Shown here piece after piece: positions 16,205-24,258 of a stretch of DNA of 39,906 nt. The notes under the pieces were generated by a model. The model was not told where the DNA came from and ran no database searches. It saw nothing but the letters and a program-made list of their open reading frames with translations. The translations under genes and the position numbers were made by a program. This stretch comes from an uncultured Acetatifactor sp. GTDB lineage: Bacteria; Bacillota; Clostridia; Lachnospirales; Lachnospiraceae. The stretch is from positions 1 to 39,906 of the forward strand of contig CATKYJ010000042.1 of assembly GCA_949840885.1 (NCBI GenBank), given 5' to 3'. Every line of letters begins with the position of its first letter. Within the stretch, counting starts at the first letter, position 1.

Positions 16205-16951
16205 TCACGCCTCTTCTATGCGCGGAGGCTCTTCCTGAAGACTTTCGTCCAGTTCATCCTTAAATATCCGTTCATCCTCTTCGGACTCTCCCTCCGCGTT
16301 TTCGGCGCCCTCTTCCCCCTCTGATTCGGCCTTTGCGCCTATCTGGTCTTCCAGCTTGCGGAAGAATTTATTATACAGCTTCGCTGAGGCCCAGGCCGGA
16401 GCCGAGAAGCCGAACAGGAACACCACCGGTATAATCTGGGGCGCCACCACAAAGAGCACGGCCGGCACCACGGACAGGATCATCATCAGAATCGTCTTCG
16501 GGAACTGCAGGATCCCGATGAAAAAAGCATTCTTGATGGTACGCATCACGGTATTGTCGAACTTGGCCAGCACGGGATAGACAAAGGTAAAGGTAAACAG
16601 CACCACTATCGCCACCACCATCAGGATGACTTTCATGGGCTGTCCAAAGCTGACGGCGGAATAGCGCATGATCAGGAAATCCCCCGCCAGGAGCACAATG
16701 ACCACCAGTTGGATGAGCCAGATCAGGATGCCCTGGCGCAGATTCATCTTAAAGGACTTGAAATAGTCTCTGGTAATGTAGCACTCCTCATTTCTCGCCA
16801 TTTTCAGCGCCATATAGTGCAGTGCCGTCATGGCAGGCCCCACGGTGATAATCGGGATACAGCAGATCAGTGTCAGGATATTGAGCCACATCATGTCGGC
16901 CACCTTGTTCAGGAACTGCATCAACGGGCTATCCAGGTCAAAAAGCTTCAT
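16205..16951 (-). CDS. YesL family membrane protein (DUF624)
   Basis: The 248-residue protein begins MKLFDLDSPLMQFLNKVADMM and carries about five transmembrane segments (about 20-40, 75-95, 110-130, 140-160, 165-185), ending in a long acidic cytoplasmic tail rich in glutamate. These are the features of the YesL/DUF624 family, often found near sugar transporters and AraC-type regulators; the molecular role is unknown. The start has GGAGG upstream. It follows the acetyltransferase gene by 18 bp and may be co-transcribed with it. Confidence 0.85.
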   Translation of the reverse strand: MKLFDLDSPLMQFLNKVADMMWLNILTLICCIPIITVGPAMTALHYMALKMARNEECYITRDYFKSFKMNLRQGILIWLIQLVVIVLLAGDFLIMRYSAVSFGQPMKVILMVVAIVVLFTFTFVYPVLAKFDNTVMRTIKNAFFIGILQFPKTILMMILSVVPAVLFVVAPQIIPVVFLFGFSAPAWASAKLYNKFFRKLEDQIGAKAESEGEEGAENAEGESEEDERIFKDELDESLQEEPPRIEEA

Positions 16952-16969
16952 AAAGATTGTCCTCCTGTC

Positions 16970-17455
16970 TTAAAAGACTTTTTCCATGGGTGTCAGCCGT
17001 ATGCCGGAAATCTCCATCTCCGGACAGATGGCGCAAAACCCCTGTTTTTTGTAAAAATCCACGGCCTCAGGCGCCGCCTCCAATGACATGCGCTGTTCCC
17101 GCGATTCTGTCTTCACATAATCGCATAATTTCTTTAATATGGAACTTCCCACACCAAGACGGTGGTAAGCTTCATCCACGAACAGCAGGGACAGATGGTT
17201 TCCGTCCCTGACAGTGCCCGCTCCGATGAGCCTGTCCCCGTCCAGCGCCACCATCAGCAGATACTCCCCCTCCAGAAAAGCCTCATACAGTTCAAAGCCC
17301 GTGATGAAGTCAAAAAAATGCTGAACCCCTTTCTCCGGGTATTCCTTTCCCTCATATAACAGAAATGTACGCCAGATCATCTCCATAGCAGGCACCCATT
17401 CCTCTTTCTTTGCCCACCTGACCTCGTACGGCCTCCTCAATGCCCTGATATCCAT
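16970..17455 (-). CDS. GNAT family N-acetyltransferase
   Basis: The 161-residue protein has the acetyl-CoA-binding segment LSLLFVDEAYHRLGVGSSILKKL, with RLGVGS in the place of the Q/RxxGxG/A motif, and the C-terminal motif EAVDFYKKQGF. The GNAT fold transfers an acetyl group from acetyl-CoA to an amine; the acceptor is not predictable. It lies between the alpha/beta hydrolase and YesL genes, both on the same strand, with gaps of 24 and 18 bp, consistent with one operon. The purine-rich site GGCGGGAG is only two bases from the ATG, so the start is moderately certain. Confidence 0.85.
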   Translation of the reverse strand: MDIRALRRPYEVRWAKKEEWVPAMEMIWRTFLLYEGKEYPEKGVQHFFDFITGFELYEAFLEGEYLLMVALDGDRLIGAGTVRDGNHLSLLFVDEAYHRLGVGSSILKKLCDYVKTESREQRMSLEAAPEAVDFYKKQGFCAICPEMEISGIRLTPMEKVF

Positions 17456-17479
17456 GTCTCCCGCCGTTTCCGCAAAAGT

Positions 17480-18415
17480 TCACAGGACTCTGCTCTCCAC
17501 CCAGGCATGCACATCCTCCATGACCTGGGTCCGGTTGATCTCATTCAGCAGTTCATGTCTTCCGCCCTCGTACAGCTTCAGGGTGATGTCCTCAAGTCCT
17601 GCCGCTTTCAGGGAATCATAGGCTTTGCGGACACCCTTTCCATAATCCCCCACCGGGTCTGCGTCCCCGGACAGCAAAAACACCGGCAGCTTCTTCGGAA
17701 TCGCTTTCAGATTCTCCGGATTGTGGAGCCTGCCCACCAATGTGAACAGCGCCCCGAATCCGTTGACGGTAAAAACAAATCCGCAGTCCGGATCCGCCAT
17801 ATAGCGCTCCACCCGCTCCTGCTCCCTGCTCAGCCAGTCGAAAGGCGTCCCGGGATTTGCGATGGCCTTGTTATAGCCGCCGAAAGCCACCTTGTCTATG
17901 AGCCTGCTTACATGCCGGGAGCCGCAAAACAGCTTCTGTATGCCCACCAGCATCTTCGCCATCCGAAGCACCGCTTTGGGCTGCATACCGGTGCCCATGA
18001 CGACAGCCGCAGATATACCGGTTCCGTACCTGCAGATGTAGTTGCGTACAATAAAAGAGCCCATGCTGTGCCCCATGATCACATAGGGCACATGAGGATA
18101 AAGCTCCTCTGTCATCTTCTTGAGCCTGTGCTCGTCCCGCACCAGAACCGTGGCGGGATCCTGCTCGCAGAAGTACCCCTGCCTGCCTTTCTCCCCCACT
18201 GACTTCCCGTGGCCCAGATGGTCGTCTCCGGTGACCACAAAGCCCCTCTCCACCAGAAATGCCGCAAATTCCTCGTAGCGCTCAACATACTCCGCCATAC
18301 CGTGCACCACCTGCAGGACGCAGCGTATATTTCCTGCATCCTCAGGCCGATAGCGGACTGCATGGATTTTGCTCTCGCCATCCCTGGAATCAAAATAGAA
18401 TTCTTCTTTGACCAT
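17480..18415 (-). CDS. Alpha/beta hydrolase (monoacylglycerol lipase/lysophospholipase-like)
   Basis: The 311-residue protein has the lipase layout of the serine aminopeptidase S33/Hydrolase_4 group: oxyanion region QVVHGMAEYVERYEEFA, GDDHLGHGKS, nucleophile elbow GHSMG (S117), acid in FLLSGDADPVG and histidine in GGRHELLNE (about 287). The family cleaves acyl esters such as lysophospholipids or monoglycerides in the cytoplasm. AAGGAG lies six bases before the ATG. It is 69 bp downstream of metG on the same strand. No signal peptide is present. Confidence 0.88.
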   Translation of the reverse strand: MVKEEFYFDSRDGESKIHAVRYRPEDAGNIRCVLQVVHGMAEYVERYEEFAAFLVERGFVVTGDDHLGHGKSVGEKGRQGYFCEQDPATVLVRDEHRLKKMTEELYPHVPYVIMGHSMGSFIVRNYICRYGTGISAAVVMGTGMQPKAVLRMAKMLVGIQKLFCGSRHVSRLIDKVAFGGYNKAIANPGTPFDWLSREQERVERYMADPDCGFVFTVNGFGALFTLVGRLHNPENLKAIPKKLPVFLLSGDADPVGDYGKGVRKAYDSLKAAGLEDITLKLYEGGRHELLNEINRTQVMEDVHAWVESRVL

Positions 18416-18484
18416 TTACGTCTCCTTCGCCGCTTTGTGGCGGCTTCGTAAAGCCTGTGTCTCAGGCATTCCCCCCATAGGGCA

Positions 18485-20545
18485 TCAGCAGATCTCCGCT
18501 CCCGCAGGCATTGCTTTCTCCGGCGTCATCAGCGCCAGATTCCCCGATGCGTCCTCAGCGCACAAAAGCATCCCCTCAGACAGCACGCCGGCCAGCTTTG
18601 CAGGCTTTAAGTTTACCAATACCATTACTTTCTTTCCCACCATCTCCTCAGGAGCATAATGGGCCTTGATGCCGGAAACGATCTGCTTCACCTGGCTGCC
18701 GATTTTCACCTGGCTGCAAAGGAGTTTTTTGGACTTGGGCACGGCCTCGCAGGAGATGATCTCCCCTACCTGGAACTGAAGCTTCGCAAAATCATCGTAG
18801 GTGATCTCCGGCTTTGATTCCATATCTGCGACTGCATCTCCAGCTTCTCCTCTCCGGGAGGCATCCGAGGCATTGGCCTGCCCATTCCCGGCTGTCTCCC
18901 CACTATCCGCAGCCCCAGCCTTATGATCCGCTGCCGCCTGCATGGCGGCCAGGATCTCCTCCTCTTTCTTCTCCACTTCCTTCATATCCAGTCTGGCAAA
19001 AAGGATCTCCGGCTTTTCCGTCACTTTCTGACCATTCGGATACAGGCCGAAAGTCCCCAGTTTGTCGAAATCCCGCAGGGAAGTGTTCAGCTGAGCCACT
19101 ATCTTCTCCGCAGTCTCAGGCATGAAAGGCTCCAGCAGGGAAGCTCCGATGACGATGCTCTCCACCAGATTATAGAGCACAGTGGACAGCCTGTCCGCTT
19201 TCTCCGGATCCTTGGCCAGCACCCAGGGCTCGGTCTCATCAATATATTTGTTGCAGCGCTTGAACAGGGCGAAGACCTCTGTGAGGGCATCCGCCACCCG
19301 CAGTTCCTCCATCTTTCCGGCTGCCTTTGTCAGCGTGCCGACAGCTGTAAGGCGCAGATCACGGTCTGACTGGCTGTCTTTCTCCGTAAGAACCGCTCCC
19401 TTGTCGCACACCACGCCGCCGAAATACTTGTTGCTCATGGAGATGGTGCGATTCACCAGGTTCCCCAGGGTGTTTGCCAGGTCTGAATTGGTGCGCTCCG
19501 CGATCAGCTCCCAGGTGGCGTTTCCGTCATTCTCAAAAGGCATCTCGTGAACCATGTAGTACCGCACTGCGTCCACGCCGAAGAAGTCCACCAAGTCATC
19601 CACATAAATCACGTTTCCTTTGGACTTACTCATCTTTCCGCCGTTCATCATCAGCCAGGGATGCCCGAAGATCTGCCTGGGCAGGGGCTCCCCCAGGGAC
19701 ATCAAAAAGATGGGCCAGTAAATAGTATGGAAACGAATGATATCTTTTCCTATCAAATGCAGATCCGCAGGCCAAAGCTTCTTATACTGCGGCCTGCTGT
19801 TTCCGTCCGCGTCATAACCGATGCCCGTGATATAGTTGCTCAGGGCGTCCAGCCACACATATACCACATGCCCCGGGTCGAAGTCCACAGGAATCCCCCA
19901 TTTAAAAGAAGTCCTGGACACGCACAGATCCTGGAGCCCGGGCAGGAGGAAATTGTTCATCATCTCGTTCTTGCGGGACACGGGCTGGATGAATTCCGGG
20001 TGCTCGTTGATATGCTTTATCAGTCTGTCCGCGTATTTGCTCATGCGGAAGAAATAAGCCTCCTCCTTGGCAGGCTTCACCTCCCTGCCGCAGTCCGGGC
20101 ACTTGCCGTCCACCAGCTGGGATTCCGTCCAGAACGACTCGCAGGGGGTGCAGTACATCCCCTCGTAAGCCCCTTTGTAGATGTCTCCCTGGGCGTACAT
20201 GCGCTTGAAGATCTTCTGCACCTGGACCTCATGGTAGTCATCCGTGGTGCGGATGAATTTGTCATAGGAAATATTCAGCATGTCGCACATGCCCCGGATG
20301 ACGCCTGCCACCTTGTCCACGAACTCCTTGGGGGTGACGCCTGCCTCCTGGGCTTTCATCTCAATCTTTTGCCCGTGCTCGTCCGTTCCGGTCTGGAAGA
20401 AGACTTCGCAGCCCTCTTTCCTCTTGAAGCGGGCTATGCTGTCCGCCAGCACGATCTCATAGTTATTGCCGATATGGGGCTTGCCCGATGTATAGGCAAT
20501 AGCCGTAGTCAGATAATACTTGGATTTTGTTTCCGTCCCTTCCAT
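18485..20545 (-). CDS. metG: Methionyl-tRNA synthetase
   Basis: The 686-residue enzyme attaches methionine to tRNA-Met. It has the class I HIGH motif as PHIGN (H24-N27), a zinc-binding pair CTPC...CPDC in the connective domain, the KMSKS loop (GGKMSKSKGN, near residue 310), an alpha-helical anticodon-binding domain, a low-complexity Ala/Gly/Asp-rich linker (about 545-580) and a C-terminal EMAP/Trbp111 tRNA-binding domain (about 585-686) that usually dimerises. All parts are intact and the length is normal. The ATG is preceded by GGAGGAGATTTGGA, in which an AGGAGATTTGG unit is present twice. A 440-nt leader region lies upstream (20546-20987). Confidence 0.95.
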   Translation of the reverse strand: MEGTETKSKYYLTTAIAYTSGKPHIGNNYEIVLADSIARFKRKEGCEVFFQTGTDEHGQKIEMKAQEAGVTPKEFVDKVAGVIRGMCDMLNISYDKFIRTTDDYHEVQVQKIFKRMYAQGDIYKGAYEGMYCTPCESFWTESQLVDGKCPDCGREVKPAKEEAYFFRMSKYADRLIKHINEHPEFIQPVSRKNEMMNNFLLPGLQDLCVSRTSFKWGIPVDFDPGHVVYVWLDALSNYITGIGYDADGNSRPQYKKLWPADLHLIGKDIIRFHTIYWPIFLMSLGEPLPRQIFGHPWLMMNGGKMSKSKGNVIYVDDLVDFFGVDAVRYYMVHEMPFENDGNATWELIAERTNSDLANTLGNLVNRTISMSNKYFGGVVCDKGAVLTEKDSQSDRDLRLTAVGTLTKAAGKMEELRVADALTEVFALFKRCNKYIDETEPWVLAKDPEKADRLSTVLYNLVESIVIGASLLEPFMPETAEKIVAQLNTSLRDFDKLGTFGLYPNGQKVTEKPEILFARLDMKEVEKKEEEILAAMQAAADHKAGAADSGETAGNGQANASDASRRGEAGDAVADMESKPEITYDDFAKLQFQVGEIISCEAVPKSKKLLCSQVKIGSQVKQIVSGIKAHYAPEEMVGKKVMVLVNLKPAKLAGVLSEGMLLCAEDASGNLALMTPEKAMPAGAEIC

Positions 20546-20987
20546 TCCAAATCTCCTCCAAATCTCCTCTTGTCCGTTCCCCGGGGGCCGTCCTGCCGCC
20601 GCAGGCCTGCCGTGCCCGCCGGACTCAAAAAGCCCGTCCCCTACTGCTTATCACGCACCAGAAGACAGGCTTGTCTGCCTATGGATTTCTTTTTTCTCCC
20701 TCCGCCTGATCAAAGTACGCCGCCTCGGGGCGGCAATTCCATCCCCTCTCCGCAGGGTATCCCCTGGGGACAGCGGCTCCTCTGCGGACAGCGGAAAGGC
20801 TTCGTCACCTCGGTTTACTTTCAATATATACTGCTTAACGATTTCACTTGCCGTGAAACCAGACTCACGAGCGTCAGATGCTATAAACTGGTGGCAAACT
20901 TTATCGCTCATGAGTATAACGGTAACACAAAACCTTGACTACTGTCAATAACTCCGGCGACTTTTATGAAAATTTCATTCCCCTTTC
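20546..20987 (-). other. Gene-free region upstream of metG: candidate promoter and structured leader
   Basis: No convincing gene is present. On the minus strand a TATACT -10 box (20912-20917) with a poor -35 box would start a transcript of about 360 nt before metG. Its first 80 nt can form a pseudoknot-like fold: CATGAGCG (5') with CGCTCGTG, interleaved with TTGCC...CCAG pairing with CTGG...GGCAA. Further on, GCCGCC/GGCGGC (about 20724-20739) and AGACAAGCCTGTCT (about 20660-20680) can form hairpins. I found no T-box, S-box or other known consensus. An 86-codon frame (20651-20911) lacks a ribosome-binding site and the GC-rich third positions of its neighbours, so it is not called. Confidence 0.4.
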
Positions 20988-21758
20988 TTATTTTTTTGTG
21001 GAAAGCTTGCTGTATCCGCCCTTTCTGTCGTAGGAGTCCAGCAGGTAGCTTTCCTCCACATGATATTTGTCGATTTCCACCGCGTCCCTTGCGGATTTCA
21101 CTTTCTTTTCAGGTTCCTGCCTGGTAATAGCCTGCTTGGGCTGGAAAGAGCGCTTGGCCTGGAATCTGGAGGTGTTGCCCTTAAGATGCCCTGTCAGCTG
21201 GCCCGCGATGTCCTTGAACCGCACTTTTATCCTGCGCCACATTCCCTCCTGGCCGTCATTCTCTCCGGCCTGGACCGCTGCCTGGGAAGCATCCTGGTCT
21301 TTTGGCTGCAGCGCAGGCGCAGCGGCCTGGGCTGCCCGGGACACATGCACCGTCTGGGACGGATCCGGCGGCTGCACGCCGGCTGTGGGAATGCTTTGGC
21401 TTTTGCCGGCCAGGTCAGCCTCCGCGGCAGCTTCCCTGCTTTCGTTTATCTGTGCCGGCACCTGTTCCTGGCCCGACTGGCTCCCGGCCGCTTCGGACGC
21501 CTGCGTCCCGCCCCCGCTCCAGAAGCCCTTTAGCAGGCTCTTTCCTCTGGAGAGATAATTGTCCAGCCATGCGGACAGGGAAAACTGCCCCTCATTTTGC
21601 TGCTGCGGCATCTCCATGCTCTGGCTTTTGGCCGCGGACGCAGCCGCTTTCGACGCATCCTCCATCTTGTAATGGGAATGGTCATGCATGCACTTTGTCA
21701 CCTGATGCATCTGGGCACCATGTTCCTCGCTGCCTCCTCCGATTCCGTGAAACTGCAT
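20988..21758 (-). CDS. Hypothetical protein, mostly disordered, Gln/Ala/Ser-rich
   Basis: The 256-residue protein is not recognised. Residues 1-35 contain several histidines (MQFHGIGGGSEEHGAQMHQ, CMHDHSHYKM); residues about 55-80 (FSLSAWLDNYLSRGKSLLKGFWSG) form an amphipathic helix; the centre is low-complexity A/Q/P/S; residues about 170-256 are basic (WRRIKVRFKDIAGQLTGHLKG, AKRSFQPKQ) and end in YHVEESYLLDSYDRKGGYSKLSTKK. No signal peptide or transmembrane segment is seen. It starts 16 bp after the stop of rpe, behind GGGGTGCAGG, and is probably in the same operon. A role cannot be assigned. Confidence 0.7.
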   Translation of the reverse strand: MQFHGIGGGSEEHGAQMHQVTKCMHDHSHYKMEDASKAAASAAKSQSMEMPQQQNEGQFSLSAWLDNYLSRGKSLLKGFWSGGGTQASEAAGSQSGQEQVPAQINESREAAAEADLAGKSQSIPTAGVQPPDPSQTVHVSRAAQAAAPALQPKDQDASQAAVQAGENDGQEGMWRRIKVRFKDIAGQLTGHLKGNTSRFQAKRSFQPKQAITRQEPEKKVKSARDAVEIDKYHVEESYLLDSYDRKGGYSKLSTKK

Positions 21759-21774
21759 CCTGCACCCCGCTTTC

Positions 21775-22428
21775 CTACTTCAGCATTTTCTCCAGAAACC
21801 TGGACACATTCTCCGAAATCCGGTTCCGGAATATGGCGGAACCCGCCACAATGACGTTGGCCCCCGCCTCCAGGGCCAGTTCCACATTGTCTATCCGAAT
21901 GCCCCCATCCACCTCGATGTCTATGTCCAGTCCCCGCTCTGCAGCCATTGCCCGGACTTCCCTTACCTTTTCCAGGCATTCCGGCATCAGCTTCTGGCCG
22001 CCGAAACCCGGCTTCACAGTCATGACCAGCACCATGTCCACCAGCCGCAGGTAAGGCTCCACGGCCTTTGCCGGAGTTTCGGGGCTGATGGTGATGCCTG
22101 CCTTTTTTCCCAGGAAACGGATCTTCTGGATGGTGCCCACCACGTCCTGGGTGGCCTCTATGTGAAAATTGATGAGATTGGCCCCGCAGTCGGCGAACTC
22201 CTTGATATACCGCTCCGGCCTGTCTATCATCAGGTGTACGTCAAAAAAGATGTCGGTGCACTTTCGGATAGAAAGTATCACCGGCATCCCAAAAGAAATG
22301 TCCGGCACAAAAACGCCGTCCATTACATCAATATGCAGATACTGGGCCCCTGCATGCTCCACCTCTCTGATCTGCTCTCCAAGTCTGCTAAAATCCGCTG
22401 CCAAAATAGACGGTGATAAAATGTTCAT
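21775..22428 (-). CDS. rpe: Ribulose-phosphate 3-epimerase
   Basis: The enzyme interconverts ribulose 5-phosphate and xylulose 5-phosphate in the pentose phosphate pathway. The TIM-barrel hallmarks are present: ILSPSILAADFSRLG at the N-terminus, the metal-binding and catalytic HIDVMDGVFVPDISFG, HLMIDRPERYI, MTVKPGFGGQ and the phosphate-binding DIEVDGGI. The frame extends 16 codons upstream (to 22476), but the ATG at 22428 has GGAGAGGGAAG directly upstream and gives the standard N-terminus of 217 residues. It lies between the amidase and the unknown protein, outside the pentose operon proper but functionally linked to the transketolase and kinase there. Confidence 0.95.
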   Translation of the reverse strand: MNILSPSILAADFSRLGEQIREVEHAGAQYLHIDVMDGVFVPDISFGMPVILSIRKCTDIFFDVHLMIDRPERYIKEFADCGANLINFHIEATQDVVGTIQKIRFLGKKAGITISPETPAKAVEPYLRLVDMVLVMTVKPGFGGQKLMPECLEKVREVRAMAAERGLDIDIEVDGGIRIDNVELALEAGANVIVAGSAIFRNRISENVSRFLEKMLK

Positions 22429-22444
22429 CTTCCCTCTCCTCAAA

Positions 22445-22478
22445 CCTTGCCGCGCATGCCCCGCATGTTTTTGCAAGG
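22445..22478 (-). promoter_or_regulatory. Hairpin directly upstream of the rpe ribosome-binding site
   Basis: On the minus strand CCTTGC (22473-22478) pairs with GCAAGG (22445-22450), enclosing a CATGC/GCATG hairpin (22455-22459 with 22463-22467). It lies in the 68-bp gap between the amidase stop and rpe and ends about 16 bases before the rpe ATG. There is no proper T run (TTT only), so it may be an RNA processing or stabilising hairpin rather than a terminator. Confidence 0.4.
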
Positions 22479-22496
22479 TCTATTTTAACAGAGAAG

Positions 22497-24149
22497 TCAC
22501 AGCTTGTCCACGTCCTTTTTCAATTGTTCCCAGGCATCTTCATGCTCTGTATAATACAGAGGGCATTTCTTACCGCCGCAGTCGTAATGGCGCAGGATGT
22601 CCTCCGAATCCAGGCCGTAGATGTCAGTCAGCCAGGCCAGCAGGGAAATCAGGGAATCGTAAGTCTCCTGCGTGAACGACCCGTCCTCCGCCAGATAGCA
22701 GCACTCGATGGAAACCGAGTCATAGTTGCGGGTCATCACCGCATAGGCGATCTCGTCCAAAGGCACGCACTGGATAATCTCCCCCTCGTAGCCGATGATG
22801 AAGTGGGAACTGACGCTGGCCTCATGGGTGTCTTTCTGCCATTCGAAATAGCTGCGGTTCTGGGCTGCGCTGGTGCCGGGGTTGGCCGTGTAATGGACGA
22901 AGATATTTTTCACTGACTCCAAAGGCTCCCCGGGGCGGGAATACTCGTTGGGCGTCAGGAAATCCTCCGTCCACTCCGGATGCTTTGCGAATGCGTCCGC
23001 CGGGATTCCCTGCACCATGGTGCCTGCGGGCTGCCCGAGGTTCCCCAGGGAATCGCCGGATACAGGCAGGGCGTTCTCCTCCGGGGCATCGGCCTGACGA
23101 TTCTTGACCGCGAAGTAGACTGCGAACAGGAGGATACACAGCACCCATGCGCCCAGAAGCAGGCGTATCCTGAACAGTTTCTCTTTTCTGTCAGGTGCGG
23201 CCGCGGGGCTTTGCAAAGCGGCAGCGCTTTGGCGTCTCGCGGCTGCACTTTGTTGCCTTGCTGAGCCAGGCTGCCAGACCGTTCCCGGCTGCCTTGCCGC
23301 GCTGCGCTGTTTGGGAGCGCTGCGCTGCCACAGCATGTCCTCCTGCCACACCTTGTCCCTGCGCCGCGCCATACTCTTCTGTCTTGTCTCTCCCCTTTGC
23401 TGCACTGCAGCTTTCGGGCGCGCTTCAACGCGACTCCTCGCCATGCCTCCCGGCCGCCTTGCAGGGTACTGTTCTGCGCTGCGCTGTTTTGGAGCGATGG
23501 GTTGCCTCACGCTGTTTTGGGTTTTCATGCTTTGCCGCGCCCCGCTTCGGTACGGCTCCATGCCGCGTTGTCCTGCTGCGCTGCTCTGGGGCTGCCGCTT
23601 TCTATTTCCGCCAGTCGGAATCGGCACCTGTACGATCTTTCCTTTTCTTGCGGGCTCCCGATCCCGGTATCCGTCGAACATGTCGGTGGTCACCTCGCGC
23701 CTGCGGCCTCTGTCGGGAGAACCGGCCGGGGCTGCCGTCATGCCATCCCACCCATCCGGCTCATATCCTGCCATGGGCATTCGTTCTTCCGGAAAGCTCC
23801 TGTCATAATCAGCCCGGGGATCCGGTATCAACCTGTCGTCCGCCGCCGTCCCACCGCCATAGGGTTCGCGGCTTCCCGCCATCCTGCTGCCATATGCAAT
23901 AGGTCTGCGGCCTCCCGCCGCCCGGCTCTCATCCGTATCCAGCCTGTGTATCCTGACCCTCTCCCGGCCATTGGAGACAGGCCCTCCGGTTCCTGCCATT
24001 CCCCTGGCTGCCGCACGGGAGCCCCTGCTCTCTGTCTCCCGCCCCCGTCTGCTTCGCTGCTCTTCATAATCTACCAGATACGGGTTGCGCCTGGGTGCAA
24101 CCTCGTCATAATCCTCTCTTCTCTGCGCGCTGCTGCTCTGCCTTACCAT
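22497..24149 (-). CDS. Membrane-anchored N-acetylmuramoyl-L-alanine amidase (PGRP/Amidase_2) with a long basic cytoplasmic tail
   Basis: The 550-residue protein has three parts. Residues about 1-325 are a positively charged, R/Q/S/A/G-rich low-complexity tail with degenerate repeats of the PKQRSA / RQP type. Residues about 329-348 (LLLGAWVLCILLFAVYFAV) are a single transmembrane segment. Residues about 410-550 are the amidase: FVHYTANPGTSA (zinc ligand H419), HFIIGYEGEIIQCVP, and RHYDCGGKKCP (H521, C529), matching Amidase_2/PGRP zinc ligands. It would cut the bond between muramic acid and the stem peptide outside the membrane. AGGTGG precedes the ATG. The size and repetitive nature of the tail are unusual for this family. 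Confidence 0.85.
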   Translation of the reverse strand: MVRQSSSAQRREDYDEVAPRRNPYLVDYEEQRSRRGRETESRGSRAAARGMAGTGGPVSNGRERVRIHRLDTDESRAAGGRRPIAYGSRMAGSREPYGGGTAADDRLIPDPRADYDRSFPEERMPMAGYEPDGWDGMTAAPAGSPDRGRRREVTTDMFDGYRDREPARKGKIVQVPIPTGGNRKRQPQSSAAGQRGMEPYRSGARQSMKTQNSVRQPIAPKQRSAEQYPARRPGGMARSRVEARPKAAVQQRGETRQKSMARRRDKVWQEDMLWQRSAPKQRSAARQPGTVWQPGSARQQSAAARRQSAAALQSPAAAPDRKEKLFRIRLLLGAWVLCILLFAVYFAVKNRQADAPEENALPVSGDSLGNLGQPAGTMVQGIPADAFAKHPEWTEDFLTPNEYSRPGEPLESVKNIFVHYTANPGTSAAQNRSYFEWQKDTHEASVSSHFIIGYEGEIIQCVPLDEIAYAVMTRNYDSVSIECCYLAEDGSFTQETYDSLISLLAWLTDIYGLDSEDILRHYDCGGKKCPLYYTEHEDAWEQLKKDVDKL

Positions 24150-24258
24150 CTCTCCACCTCATCCTGGTCCATGTTCTTATATGAGTCTCATGATAAAACA
24201 GAAATGTATCATTTTTGTTTATGAAATGTTAATAGTTGAAAACTTTTTTGAAGAATAA

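Noticed and set aside
20800..20860. Similarity to the c-di-GMP-I riboswitch core (AAACC...GACGAAGCC)
   Set aside because: The hairpin between the two parts is missing and the second half of the aptamer cannot be found.
20651..20911. 86-codon minus-strand frame upstream of metG
   Set aside because: The start codon abuts the predicted -10 box, there is no ribosome-binding site and codon use is unlike the neighbours; kept only as part of the leader region.
19547..20938. 463-codon plus-strand frame opposite metG
   Set aside because: Overlaps the KMSKS and HIGH parts of MetG in antisense and has no family features.
20546..20987. T-box or SAM-box leader for metG
   Set aside because: No TGGNACCGCG T-box core and no S-box consensus could be found on the minus strand.
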